DNA from: Acanthaster planci
Lineage: Eukaryota > Echinodermata > Asteroidea > Valvatida > Acanthasteridae
DNA: 64,000 bases
Assembly: GCF_001949145.1 (NCBI RefSeq)
Contig: NW_019091476.1
Coordinates: 1,256,858 to 1,320,857, forward strand
Direction of reading: 5' to 3'
Shown here: in pieces, positions 1 through 12,360 of the stretch
Position numbering within the stretch: the first letter of the stretch is position 1
Layout: each line of letters starts with the position of its first letter
Translations under genes and position numbers: made by a program
The notes under the pieces: model-generated
The model's database searches: none
Seen by the model: only the letters and a program-made list of their open reading frames with translations
Told to the model about the DNA's origin: nothing

Positions 1-571
1 TCTTTGCAAACGCTGCACTACAATTGGATAGGTTTTGAAGGCATATCTTGCTTGCTGCATTGGCTTTGTATTTGTGGCCCTCCACAGGAAGGTCTTTGAT
101 TGTGCAAATTGGCGGTTTATTGAGGAGCTCTTTCTGAAATGCCTCGAACGGCGTGGAAGCTAGCACCAGCTCAAGCAGGCAATTGGCAAGCTCTGAAGGT
201 TGGAAATGGCACTGCTTTGACTTGTCTAACTACATCTAGTGACAAACTCATCCATAGACAGTTTCACTCGCTTTCTGCTTGTACCTCATAGGCTCCATTC
301 GATGAACACGGAAATTTACTTTAATTTGCAATTGGTGTTGAAACAGCCACGGCCTCTGGTTTATTAGGGTCACTCTTCAGAGAGTGGATGCATTTATGTG
401 CCTTAACCCCTCATTCCTTACAGCAATCTTGATTTTGACTGCAACGTTGCGCTGGTCAATGATTTCATTATCTTGTAAGCACAGGGTCATGCGTTGCCTA
501 AACCACTGAAATTCCTCAGTGAGGTTGCTAATATCCCATTTCATCTCTGGGTTCTTTGATATTTTGGCCAA
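1..571 (-). mobile_element. Decayed retrotransposon gag-like fragment
   Basis: Read on the minus strand, 571 to 377 gives an open stretch resembling the N-terminal part of K02A2.6-type retroelement gag proteins (WDISNLTEEFQWFRQRM). Beyond a stop, the same strand down to about position 1 continues with phrases typical of that family, such as LVLASTPFEAFQKELL and GHKYKANAASK. Stops and frameshifts break it, so it is a relic. It continues off the left edge. No LTR is visible. Assignment rests on remembered family resemblance. Confidence 0.55.
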
Positions 572-1572
572 TAGTTACTGAATGCTCTTAATAATACAGG
601 CAAGACAACAGTGGTACATCGATATTGTATACTGATACTAACCTATCAGTTAGAAATGCAAAATTTGAAAGGAAAGAAAATTGTGGGAACTGCCTATACA
701 CATTTGAGTAACAAATCAGTGACACAAATATGCACATTAATATGAACAACGGTCAATTCTTGCAAAGTCCTGGGCTCTGGTAGCTTCACAGGTGGGAAGT
801 ATTTTCAACAGGTATTCAGGGCCCCCTGACAGGAATTAACTGGAGCCCCTCAGTAAAAAGCATAAGCATAAAAATATACTTTGTTCTTCTGATGTGCCCC
901 TCCCATGCCTGAAGCTGGCAACGTGGATGGTGCAGGTGCTCAGGTTCAATTCAGCCGATGTACATGTACCATTTGGTGTACTTGTGAACGGGTTTCGTCC
1001 ATGCGTGCAGTACATTTGTAGGACTATGGCTGCCAACTGCTGCAATGAGCTACATGTATGGTGCAATCTTGGCTCATTTGGCGGTCAGTTGTATGCCTGG
1101 GCGGGTAGTTCAACTCCCAGTGTCTTGTAGTTGGGACGGTTCAACAATAGACACTCGCCATTAAGCCTTTATAACCACTGCTGCCAGATGGCAATGATAA
1201 AGGGAGGCTTCCACAGAATTTATATGTAAATCAGTGATTTATTCATACAGTCTGTGTACATACACAGCACTATACAATATTTGGTTTCTATCACAACAAA
1301 TGGTACCTCTATGTCATATGACACTCACAGCTGCAATATCTGCAAAGATAATTTGTCCTGAAGTCTACTTTTGGATGCTGCTGCATAAACATATGTACAT
1401 TAAGGTACGGTACTTCACTCATTTGGGGAATTCGGATTACATTGGAAGAATTTTTTTTGGCAAAACTTAACAACTTTGCAAAAAAGTGAAACCATGACAA
1501 AATGGATAGTATGGAGATGTTCAAAAGTGGTTTCAAATTTGAATAAGTGAATACATGTATACTTCCACCAAG
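572..1572. other. Intronic sequence, nothing recognised
   Basis: AT-rich sequence between the gag relic and the first recognisable exon. Short opposed ORFs around 836-1130 show no domain or codon pattern I can name. An upstream exon of the giant gene could be hidden here, but I cannot support one. Confidence 0.5.
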
Positions 1573-1747
1573 GCGTGCCCATGACAAGCAGGACAGGCTG
1601 AACATGTTGGATGCTGTCGCCTCGATGTACACTGATGCCTCACAGTCTCTCCTCACTGATATCATCCTCCTGTCTCTCAAACCTGACAAGGAGCTGGTAG
1701 AGAGACTACTCATTGCCTCGGTTGGCTTCAAGCAACCTATTTCCAAG
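1573..1747 (+). CDS. Exon: LPD_N-like helices, first visible exon
   Basis: Encodes helical sequence with RLNMLDAVASMYTDASQSLL and ELVERLLIASVGFKQPIS, which matches the pattern 'LLDALaxxGTxxSxxLL ... LLxALAxxxxPI' of the LPD_N/vitellogenin-N superhelix. The donor CCAAG|gtagtg is phase 0. The acceptor is less sure: I chose ccaccaag|GC at 1572, but an AG at 1588 or 1591 would also work. Earlier LPD_N exons must lie upstream of the window. Confidence 0.75.
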
Positions 1748-1885
1748 GTAGTGCACACACTTTTTTAAAACACATTCTTTGAATTTTAATGTTGCCCACC
1801 CAATTATTAATCACTGAATGTTTTGTGATGATGATATCGTGCAAAAATTTCAAAAATTTTGTTTCTTTGATTGATTTTTTTCCAG

Positions 1886-1937
1886 CATTACTTGAAGTCA
1901 GTAGAGGACATTGTCTTCCAACCGGAAAAGTTCTCAG
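1886..1937 (+). CDS. Exon: LPD_N-like, 52-base exon
   Basis: Flanked by a strong acceptor (ttgatttttttccag) and a GTATAG donor. Translates to HYLKSVEDIVFQPEKFS plus a split Glu codon completed by the next exon. It enters in phase 0 and leaves in phase 1. Short, but it is needed to keep the frame between its neighbours. Confidence 0.75.
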
Positions 1938-2162
1938 GTATAGCTTTAGGGTCTGCCTGTGTACCATGGTACTGTTATGGAGTGGTTGTACACGTTATTG
2001 GTTGTAAGTTGGAGATTATGTTCACATGTAAATTGTACATGTATATAATCCTATTAATTTATTTTGCATTTGGTTTTCAGTACAGAATTTTACATTGCAA
2101 AGCAGTCATTTTTATGTATTTTGGAATAACTGTTAAATGTGTCTTGTCCCTTTTTGCTACAG

Positions 2163-2300
2163 AATGTTTGAGAGACCCTAAAATACAGAGAGTTGCTGTG
2201 CTGGTACTCGGTGCCTTAGCTCGTCACCAATGGCAAGCTGGATACAAAGCAGAAGCAGAGTCCATTGTTGTAAAGATTGAGGATAAACTTGGCGTGCATG
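2163..2300 (+). CDS. Exon: LPD_N-like helices
   Basis: Begins after tttttgctacag and ends at a GTAAAT donor. Encodes CLRDPKIQRVAVLVLGALAR, then a helix ending IEDKLGVH. The 'VAVLVLGALA' segment is typical of LPD_N helical repeats. Phase 1 in and out. Confidence 0.8.
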
Positions 2301-3242
2301 GTAAATAAAATTTTAACAGATTATCTTGATATCCAGTGACTTTCTTTTTTCTAGTATTCATTGTGTTGACTTTTTATTGACGAGGAAATCAGGCCCTCAA
2401 TCAAAAGATAGTTTAAAAATCAGGTCCTTGGGCTGAAGGTAGTATTTTTGCCCAATGAAGGGCCTTTTGGTTCAAATGGATCTGGATCTCAATCAGTGAT
2501 TCTCTCATGAGGTGGGTTCTGGTGTCAGTGAACTAAGGACAGATCGCTGATTGTGATCCACATCTGTGTGAAACGAACAGGCCCTTAGATTAACTCGAGT
2601 TAATTAGAAGTTCTACTCAGGTGAACCTAAATAATTTGTACGGCACGTAACTTTTCCTTAGATCAGCTGACTTCCTCATTTTTCACTTCACATTCATCGT
2701 GCCATTCAAAATTGAAAAACACTGTACAAAACCTTGTAAAATTTGGAATGACCTTGTTTTCTGTCAAAGTCTGAGTTGCAGTTCTCACTTCATGTATTGC
2801 AAATTTTAGATTTATTTTTATTGCATCTAAAAATTGTCAAATCTGCAGTCAATTTCTCTGCAGGGCAAAGTTGTAGGCATTTATCAAATATAGTGATTTC
2901 GATTATGTTGGAAAACTTTAATATATCACTGCAAAAAACAAGATGATAAGAATAATTTTATTGATGAGAATGATAAGTACCCTGCATTTCTGATCACATT
3001 GAAGAGATTAACTTTCTGTAAAATACGCACAATAAATAAGAAAAATAGACTGTTACATTTCTTATCAAAAGGTTTCGAAAAACTGGTAAAAATTTAAGAA
3101 GATTACCCAGAACCAACATCAAAACCCAAATGTACTTGGTTATTCTTTGCAACCACCTTTGCAGAAACATTTCAAGTGAATCATTGTGGGTATTACATTC
3201 ATTTTAAAATTTGCCGTACACTGCATTACATGCTACAATTAG

Positions 3243-3454
3243 ATCCGTGGACCTATGAGAAGACTTTGATGTCACTCAGAGAGGATGAACAAGAGGAATT
3301 CCACCATGACACGGTAGCTTTGATTGAAGCTCTTGGCAATGCTGGGCTTCATCGCTCCTTCCCTCACATAGAGAGCTACACCAACTCAAGCTCCACTCAT
3401 CCACTGCTGAAAAGGGCTGGTCTGCACTCTATGAGAGACTATCATCATGACATG
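3243..3454 (+). CDS. Exon: LPD_N-like, LGNAG signature
   Basis: Encodes DPWTYEKTLMSL through ALIEALGNAGLHRSFPHIES and RAGLHSMRDYHHDM. The phrase 'LxALGNAG followed by a position-by-position helix' is the most diagnostic LPD_N signature in the window, shared by MTP, apoB, vitellogenin and apolipophorin. It ends phase 0 at gtaact. This exon carries most of the family assignment. Confidence 0.85.
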
Positions 3455-4601
3455 GTAACTTAGGGACTCTTTCATCAATGCACATGTAGCACATTAATGT
3501 CTCGGAATACCAGTGCATGTGTTAAAAGTAGAGTCAATCCTGTACAGCTGTATACAATGTATATCCAAAAATCAACTGGTCAAATTATTGTTATAAATGA
3601 TACACGGTTCTCACAATAGCTCTAATCTTGCTGTGAATAGTCTTTGTGACATGCTGCCACTTTGAAGAACACATATAAAAGAAGGTCATTGTCCACAGAT
3701 GTGACAAGTTTCAACACAGTTTAGAAAATTTCCTTGCATACCTGCCCCATGCATTACGATTTGTGATTGGGCGAATTTGTGCGGTAAACTCTGTTCAAAT
3801 TTATAGACCTTTCTTTTGCCACGCCCAAGTCCTAGCTTTTGCCAACCAGTGGTAGCTACTAGTCACGATTTCAGTCTTGATGATTCCAACTATTCTCATT
3901 GAATCAAGAGTCTGGTATCACATACCCAATGTCCATGTGTCCAAAATTGAAGGAATTCCTCCAGTTTCTGAAAATAGCCAAAATATTCCGAACTTGTCCC
4001 ATCCACATTCGGACAGCATCGTAGATGTTTGGGTCTTTCTGCCTGTGTCTGTAAGCGCAATGACATGTATTATTGCTTTTGCTTGTTGCCTTCATGTGAC
4101 ACAATGTTGCTCCCTTCCTGTGCAATTTTTTGGAGTTTCTTGCATGTTTTTAAAGTGACCGCCAACATTAACAGCCTGCATTTACATCTAAACAGGTTCC
4201 GGCCAGGGCTTTTTTTGAGTATGTGAGTGTCCAACCCGACCCTTTTTTTGAGTATCTAGGGTTCCGACCTTACATACCCAAAAAAAGAGATATATCCATG
4301 GTGCTACTGCAAACCCATCTAGTTTACTTGTTACCTCCACCTTGAAAAGCTTCAAATTTCAAAAAGGAAGTACACGTCTCATTTCAAGTATTGACTTAAT
4401 TGTGCTGTAACCCTTGAGGGCATTCGTTTTACATGTTCACATGCACAACAAAGTTGGAAGATTGAGTGTGTTTGCTGGGATTTGTCTCAAATTGGCCAAA
4501 ATACAGATGTTGCTGTCTTTTCCCAACATTGTTCCATTCAAGATGGCTCATATACACTATGTACACTGTTAATTATTACAATGAGTTATATAAATGCACA
4601 G

Positions 4602-4735
4602 GCGGCAGGGGTTCTCCTGAAGTCTGCCCTGGATGAAGACGAGGATGAGCGTGTCAGATACGAGGCCTCGCTGCTCTACAAGAATCACCCCAATGGTGGA
4701 CACCATAATGCCTTCAAGTTTGTCAACCCTGAAGA
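4602..4735 (+). CDS. Exon: end of LPD_N-like superhelix
   Basis: Starts AAGVLLKSALDEDEDERVRY, then EASLLYKNHPNG. 'DxDExVRxxAxxxxxxHP' is the usual closing helix of LPD_N domains. The donor GTGAGT interrupts a Glu codon (phase 2). An in-frame TGA directly past the donor shows that splicing must occur here. Confidence 0.85.
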
Positions 4736-6588
4736 GTGAGTTGAAATGTAATGGATTACTGTGACTATGATTCACTGTTAGGAGTGCTGTGGATATGATC
4801 ATGGTTTGCGTTTCTCAAGGACTTATGCGCTATTGCTTTGGAGTAAGAAGCAGTTTAATAGACTACTCAATGCATTTTTTTGAAGTACACCATAAGCCTT
4901 TCATTCAGTGTTAATGTTAACCTGCTGTGTATAGAAAGTTGTATCACTGGTGTGGATTATCTATTTGCTCTTTGCAAGCTGCTGCAGAGCATGCAGAGCC
5001 TCGATCTGGCAGCTTTACACAATAGATAATAGCCAGTTCACTGATTCCCGTGTATATATGTTGCTTAATAGTTTTGCGTGTGCTGCATCAGCTCTTATAC
5101 TATGTGATTGGACAATACTTCAAAAGCTGCATTGAGGTGATTCTACAAGCCACAAGTCATGTCAGTTCGAGGCTCTACATGCCTATTGCAAAAGTGCCAA
5201 AGAATGAATACTGTCCCCTGTTAAGGATAATTGACAAGTGGAGAATAATGAAGTTATGCTACTTCAAAAAGTATTCAATTATAGTGTCTTTATATACTTC
5301 AATGAAAGTGGCCAAAGATAGGAAAACTAGCACTGAGAGCACAAGGCTTTCCTAAAGATGAAGAATTGAACCTGAATAATGTTCTTGGCTGGTCAGATAC
5401 CACTCTACATGTGTGTCCAAGGCATTATGTAAACTTGAGGAAATGCAAAAACCTTTCCAACCACCTGAAATTTACTTTGAACCTCTGTAATCTTCATTGC
5501 TGGTAAAATGCATCATTGACATCTCCAACTAAGCATTTGGGAAATTTCAGATCAGTTAGTGAGCAGTGATCACATGACCAAAGATGATGGTCTCCATGTG
5601 ATAAGCTTTTGCACCATGGTAAAACTTTGACACAGTTAACTGTACACCAAGCACAGCTGAATCATATGCTAATGAAAACCAACAAAGTCAGCCGCAGTAA
5701 AGGTTCTGGTTACACCATAAGAAACAAATAATAATAATAATACTAATAAAGAATTTGTCTAAAGTGCCCTCCAAAAGAAATTATCTCAGAGCGCTGTACA
5801 ATATGTTAAAAATTAAAATTAATTAGTAAAATACAAAATCTGACAGATAAAATTTATACTAAAAACTTCATTAAATACAGTGATACATGCACGCACACAA
5901 TGGTAATTGATTAAATTCCTTAGCACCTATAACTAATTTTAAATAAATGTGTTTTAAGAGAGGATTAAAAAATGTCATATGATGCTGAAGCAGGTGTCGA
6001 CGGTGGCAGTGCATTCCGAAGTCTGGGTGCACAAGCCTGGAATGCTCTGTTGCTGTAATACTAATTTTTGTCCCCAATTGGCTGATATAAAGTCAGATGT
6101 CCGAGACAATTTGATCTTGAACAATGACCAGTCTTCTGAATACAACTGTCCCACTGCTTGTAGGGTGCACCACTGTATATACAATCAAGAGTATTACCAC
6201 CTATGGGCATAGTGACGTTTTCCCATGCCCCTACTGACTATGTTTTATTGGTCATCGCCGAAATACCGTCATTTTCATCCACGTAAAATGTTATGTATCT
6301 CAAATTGGCAAGGATGTGTTTTAGAACATGTATAGATGATGTCATTAATGGTCTTTTCTTGAACAGCCAATCAAATGTTTACAAACAGAAATTTTTGTTC
6401 CATGTGCTTCAGTGTTTAAGAAAAGCACCTTGTGTCAGGGAAACACCCACAATCCTTTGCGGGGCTGCTAAAGTAGGCCTTGTGATTGGTCAGATTGAAC
6501 AAAGTTTGCTACATATGTACATGTTGCCTGTGCAAATAGGGTAATACTCCAGAATTGATGAAGATGGTTGTTACTATTTTTGTTTCAG

Positions 6589-6797
6589 ATATTCTACAAC
6601 CAATTCCTCCCAAGATGTGGCAACCACCACTGTTCCAAGTGTTCCCTCTAGGCGTCGTTTGAGGAGGAATTTCTGGCAGGATCCCTTGGAGTTCAAGTTA
6701 CCAAGTCCATCTTTCGACTGGCACAAACTCCTAGGCAGCAAAGAGCTTGGAGCCGCGTTTGGCCTGACCATCAAGAATGAACTTGATATGAAGATTT
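6589..6797 (+). CDS. Exon: linker with furin-like RRRLRR site
   Basis: A Ser/Thr-rich stretch (STTNSSQDVATTTVPS) runs into RRRLRR encoded at 6650-6667, which fits a proprotein convertase consensus (RxxR with extra basics). After it comes FDWHKLLGSKELGAAFGLTI, a segment I cannot name. Apolipophorin-type proteins are often cut by furin after the lipid domain, so cleavage is plausible but inferred. Phase 2 in, phase 1 out. Confidence 0.85.
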
Positions 6798-8112
6798 GTA
6801 AGCATCTTTAACTATTCAATGTGTACATGGCTTTCATTTGGGGCTTTAGATCTATACACATAGAGAGTGGCATGCCACCATTACAAACACAGTTATACCG
6901 GACATTAGGGTATGCTGAACAGTCTCCTTGGATCCTGAATTGTCTGTGCACTTTTACCAAACACAACAAATGTGTTTGAAATGAAAAAAAAATTTAAATC
7001 AGAATTTCCAGTGAGGACTACCCCAGAGATTAAACTTGAAAGGAGATGGCATACAGACAAGGTATAGGATGACAGTTTTGTTATTTTAGCGTTATTTTGT
7101 GCGTATGTTTGCCCAAATCCTCATACAGAGGCATGTGGAGTAGGCTACCACACGTTTGAATGTATACTTCAGAACCGATGCATATCTGTGACCAGAAATT
7201 GCTGTGCTGAACCACTGCTACAGAGTGCCAAAGTGAATATGTCACTGGCACGTGCAAGCATCCTTACACAGTTATACTTGTGGGGTATTTTCTTTGTTCT
7301 CGTGTACAAAACTCCCACACAATCACTCCAATTTAAACCAAATTCACTTTCCTGGGTTGAAATTTCAACCATATGTCCCTTATGTAAAACACTTCAATTT
7401 GCGACAGATTTTTACCCATAAAAGTTTCCCCTTTTTGAGTTATTTCCAAAAAGCAGTTTCGTGAAATTCTTGTCAATTTCGGTACCCCACAAGGTAAAAA
7501 CTGGCTTTGTGGGGCCCCATGTATAACTGCACAGCTGTGTGTGCGAAGGGTATTTGCGTAAAAACAAGCGGAAAATAACCAAAACATGCACGTACTCCAT
7601 TCACTTGCACTGCGCTTTATGGTTCACAATGACATCACTCTTAGTACTTTATAGACAGATTCGCTGATGCCATTACTGCGATGGCCCCATCACTCAGGTG
7701 CACATTCCTAAGCTTGATGAGCATGTGATTTTGGTTAGCAGCACGCTCCCATTGGCTGATGTGGAAGCATGATCAATGTGCATGCTTTTTTTCATATGCG
7801 TGGGGACACCTCAGTAATGGCTCTTGATTCTTGTCACTGGATTGGTCCAAACTGAACATTTGTGTGGATCTTGTTATGTTCATAATAGCAGTGTTCCACT
7901 GTACATTTACAAATTTACGTCATGGAGATTCGTAAGAACAAGAATGTTTGAGGATCAAATGTTGTCTAAAAACCTGAACCTAGTTGTTATTAAGAAATAA
8001 TCCTCTTGGAATCATGAGCAGCTAAGTAACTTGAAGACAAACTCTTCAGTTGAGAAAAGAATTGATGCATGGTCTTAACATATGAACTTAAAACTTTGTA
8101 TATGACTAACAG
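6798..8112. other. Intron, nothing recognised
   Basis: Ordinary AT-rich intron. Short ORFs on both strands near 7170-7600 overlap each other and match no family I know. Confidence 0.5.
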
Positions 8113-8258
8113 CTCTTTTTAACAGTCACCTGCGTGTGGACCTTTTCGATGAGGCTTATGCCACAGTTTTGGTTGGACTGGCTGATTTTTCATGGGATAT
8201 TTTCAAAGCTCGTTTCTGCTTCAGTGGCTATGTTGGATACAACCTCAACATACTGCAG
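8113..8258 (+). CDS. Exon following the basic site
   Basis: Two acceptors compete: 8111-8112 and 8124-8125. Only the first keeps frame with the previous exon (phase 1) and gives the sensible product SLFNSHLRVDLFDEAYATVL ... SGYVGYNLNILQ; the second would read an unlikely frame. It ends phase 0 at CAG|gtggg. Beta-like alternating residues suggest the start of a sheet, but no family is recognised. Confidence 0.75.
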
Positions 8259-9129
8259 GTGGGCTCGATCGCATTCTGTCTTCTGTGTTTTCTGTATGTT
8301 AATTCAGTTGAAAGAGTTACTACACAAATTATGAATATTTATAAGTGTAATCATTTGAGATTGAATGGAATTAAATTGAATGAATAACAGACTGAATGAG
8401 CTATTCAAACGGATCTGTCTTATGAAATAAAATATTCCATCTGTCATCCAATGAGAGGACTCTTTCAATTGCGCAGATGTGAAAAATTTATTGTATGTTT
8501 TCCACAAAGTCTGAATAAATTCTTTGCGTACAAGTTGCCATTTTACCCTCAGTTTGGTGTGAAATGACATTACACAGATGTTTCACATGTATGACTTGGT
8601 GTTTAAACAAACGTTCCTGTAAGTCGTGCAATCTGCTTTAGTTGTTTGACAACATACTTAATTTGTTTCTTTCTGTTAGAACCATGAGTTTTCTGCTTTC
8701 ATACTACCCCAAACAATTGCTAAATATGCAAATTCCTTTAGGCCTTATTTTATTTGCTGAAAACTTGATCAATTATAGTGCTCTCTCTACTCCCACAGTG
8801 TGCTGCGTTGTGGCCGCCATGTTCGTCCTTCTTTTTCTTAGCACTATTACTAACGGAAGTGTCAATTTCGGCATCTTTAAGTTTTTGAGTTTCTATTCTC
8901 AGTCCACATTCCTGTGGTATCTTGATCAACTGTAACTTATAAATAATAAACTGAGTATTTACATATTATTACTAAATGTGTGTGTTATTGGTTGGTTTGT
9001 GTAGTATTTTCTCTCCCTCCGTGCATGTTCATGGTTGCTGATGTTGATTCTATGAAGCTTGTAATACCTAGCGATATTATTATGATCAACCGGGCGACCC
9101 GGGACAGTTGGGGGCTTAACGCATGCAGT

Positions 9130-9245
9130 GATTTCCAACTCTCCCACAGACCGACAGGAGTCGGTCAGCGATAGGATCAAGATGTCAAGGTTTGAAGCCG
9201 ATACCTGTGATTACCACACTAACGGTCTGCTCCACCAGCACAAGC
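9130..9245 (-). repeat. tRNA-derived SINE head or tRNA pseudogene
   Basis: The reverse complement of 9180-9240 reads like a decayed tRNA: a GGTGGAGCAGA A-box-like stretch, a GTTAGTGTGGTAATCACAGG anticodon-arm region, and a GGCTTCAAACC B-box-like element. It lacks a clean cloverleaf, so a SINE head is more likely than a working tRNA. Confidence 0.4.
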
Positions 9246-9899
9246 ACTGGTTGGAACCAATGACCACATGTAAACAGGAGACTGAGCTGTGGTGCAGGTA
9301 ATCTGAACGCTCAGCTCCCCTAGTACTTGTGTAGCTACCAGGATGACAAGGTCTATTGTGGTAGTCCACATTCCACCAATGCCTACCAAAGAATACAGCA
9401 CTCTACCGGCATAGCTCACAAAGCTCACTCTGGGATGGCCCCAAGCCATCTACACTAGCCACACCGACCGCCTCATGCCACAAGCCACCACCTTCAGACA
9501 CCTTTCCAGCAGGGACATCCAGGTATGAACCAGACACTACACCCTCCCCGGCTTCGCCCCCATTGTCATCTGGGGTGGCCCCAGTTAATACAATGCTGGG
9601 CCACACAGGCACAATGCAGACTGCAACATGGGCAGTAGGACCCACAAGCCTGCGTCGCTGCTGAAGCTTTTGTATGTCAATCTGTTGTCTGGCTATCATG
9701 TGGGGCTCACTAGGAAGAACGACTCCAAGGCAACTGCCCAGGCAGTTCATCAGACTCCTCCTTCAACTGAGCATGAACCACAGCGTGACCACTCCTCCAA
9801 TTCCTTGGCCCACCCAGGTCATCCACCAACTCCATGGCCGGTTCAACCTTGTGTAAGAAACGCAAGCACTCCTCTTCTTCTGCCATGACCTAGCACAAG

Positions 9900-11660
9900 A
9901 AGTCCATAACCCAACAGGACGTTTCTTCTGTGGATATCATGGTCTGGTCTCTCTCAGAAGAATACTCTCAAGAAATGCCTACACCCTCAGAGGTATGTCT
10001 CCATCTTCTTCAGACAGACATAATCCAGATACTGGTCCTCCCCTCTACTTCTACCGTGGCCGAGGCCTCATTGCATGCCTCCTTCAAGCGCCACTCCACT
10101 AGACTGGAGGCCTCGATGTCTCTTTTCCTGGAACTACCACCAGACCAATCGTGCGGCAAGATGTTCCTCTCCATCCCGAACATTCCTGTCACCACCAAAG
10201 ATAAGATGACCTGAGATGCTCACAGATCAAGCGGGAAAATCCCATTTCAAGAACAAGGTCATCACTAAATTTGACCTTATCCTGGCCAAGCTTGATAGAG
10301 CCTCGTGACATGGCGTCCACTGCACTGCCTTCCTATCACTTCTATTAGAATACCTGGCACATGCATGTGAGGAAGACTAGCCTGTCACTGCAGACCTGGC
10401 GGCTGAAGCACTCTGGACCCTTGATGAGAACACATGAACACTGTCTTTTAACAGTTTACATGGATCTCTGCGATGGCTACTTCTGCATGAAGATCCAATG
10501 TGTTCAACACCATGAATATTTCCTACGAGGGGGTCAAGTCAAAACTTTAAAATCTCCCGCTTTATAGCAAGACCTTTTTGCTGGGAAATTCATGGAAACT
10601 ATGGAGGCTGAGGCAAAGCGAATCGACACCATTTACAAGCTTAGCCTTCGCCATCCCTACCCTCCATCACCGCTGCATAAGCAGACGACTGCCGAGCCCA
10701 ACCCACCAGACCGGCCCCATGTCATGGGGACTCCAGCTCTTTTCTGTGCTTTCGTCCGCTCTTTTAACAGGCGGTCAGTGTTTGGTGTTTTAGGTGTTCA
10801 GTATACATGACACTACTATAACTACATCTGCTAATGCTCTTCAGGCCAAAGTACGTGGGATGCAATCAATCTACCTGTTCCCATTATGAACCTCATCTGC
10901 CCCCACCTTCAGTGGTGGCTGAAGAAAAGACACCTCTCTTGGGGGATCACCTTCCTAAGGGCAAGCACGGAGGAAACAATAACCACGGATGCGTCCCACC
11001 TCGGATGGGGAGCCTCCCTACCCCTGCTCCAGGCATCGGGAACTTGGGAACCCCAAATTCAGGGGAACCATGTCAATATGCAAGAACTCCAAGCAGCATT
11101 CAATACTTTTGCTCGAGCATCAAGGGCAAATGCATCTTGATACGCTCAGACAACTCCACTGTAGTGGCCTAAAACAGTTAAGGAGTCACCCATTTTCTCT
11201 TCGACTATGCTTCCTGACCTGGCAGATATTCCTGTGGGCACAAGACCAAGATTCGAACTCCAAGTAACCTACATCCCAGGAGTCAACAACTCAATCACAG
11301 AGACCCACTCTCTGGTGTAGTGGCGCAGGTCTTTGCCAAAGTAAAAAAAACTAAACCTCGACCTATTTGCCTCAGTGGAGAACGCTCAACTACCGATGTT
11401 CTGCACCAGGTTTCATCACTCGCAAGCCTGGGTAACAAACGCTCCTCAGATCAACTGGGATGGGATGCTGGCCTACGTCTTTCTCCCGATATCCCTTAAC
11501 CCGGCAGTGCTCTTCATGATTAAGCAGGAGCATTGCCGGGTACTTCTCATCACCCTGCTCTGGTCACGCCAGCCTTGGTTCCTTCGTCTAACCAGACTAC
11601 TTGTTCAGACACCACTCTTCCTGCCCTCACGCCATGGCCTCTCCATCAGCTGAAGTTGTG
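9900..11660 (+). mobile_element. Broken DIRS-like (tyrosine-recombinase type) retrotransposon
   Basis: From about 10,250 a gag-like reading includes PVTADLAAEALWTLDEN and, near 10,580, KFMETMEAEAKRID, as in DIRS ORF1 ends. At 10,890-11,140 an RNase H reading has LQWWLKKRHLSWG, then TTDASHLGWGASL and NMQELQAAFNTF, matching the DIRS RH pattern 'WW...G...TDAS..GWGA'. At 11,255-11,650 the sequence continues with TYIPGVNNSI, DLFA, and YVFLPISLNPAVLFMI, the usual segment after RH. The RT core is missing between gag and RH, and several stops and frameshifts are present. No recombinase ORF was recognised. Confidence 0.65.
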
Positions 11661-12280
11661 CATACTCTACCCTCAGCCAGCATCCCTTCACCTGACTTGA
11701 TCTCCATTGCCAAACTATCATTCAAATCAACGTAAGGGGTCCACGTGAATCCACGCACATTGTCTGCAGCAGCAAAATATGACAATTCACTTCATGGTGT
11801 GCATAGCAGAGTCTTACTCCGACTGAAGCTTCAGTTCACTTTCAGGATGTTCTGATAAAGATAAGTAAAACAGCATGCTAGAAGACTTCATCTCGAGTTA
11901 ATTAACATAGGTATTATAGCTCTGTGACATCTCTCAAGAAAGCTGTAACCCTCCCTGTTGAGTAACATGGAATAGTGGCCATGTCAGTCAATCATCTTTG
12001 CATGAATTTCCTTCTGAGATGGGCTGCAACCAATTATGGCGTCAGTACGGTCGGATGCGTGTCGTTCTGTAATTGTACTATCGCGACATTGCATCACTGT
12101 ATTGTATATTCAGCCATGGGTTTTGTTTGAGAACCTCAGAACTGTGAAAACTAAAGGATGGGCATTCAAGCCAACAAATGAGTGAGGGGTGAGAATGAGT
12201 GTGTGTGAGTTAGAGCAGAACAAAATTTTGTTGTCTAGAGTGGAGATGTGAAATATGATGACCGATTCAGGGTATGCTTG

Positions 12281-12360
12281 ACCACTATCGACTCCAGAAA
12301 CCTTAGCTTCTGAAGGTTTAACCACTATCAACTCCAGAAACCTTAGCTTCTGAAGGTTTA
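12281..12360. repeat. 40-base tandem duplication
   Basis: Two head-to-tail 40-base copies (12281-12320 and 12321-12360), starting ACCACTATCGACTCCAG, differ at a single base. The high identity implies a recent duplication. Confidence 0.9.

Noticed and set aside
5690-6080. Possible interspersed repeat with a GCGCTGTACAA phrase
   Set aside because: It resembles common nonautonomous repeats, but I see no second copy or clear ends in the window.
8126-8258. Alternative acceptor at 8124-8125 for exon 7
   Set aside because: It forces the wrong frame; the acceptor at 8111-8112 restores it.
9403-9750. 115-codon minus-strand ORF
   Set aside because: Low-complexity Gly/Val-rich reading with no family match, next to the DIRS relic; probably chance.
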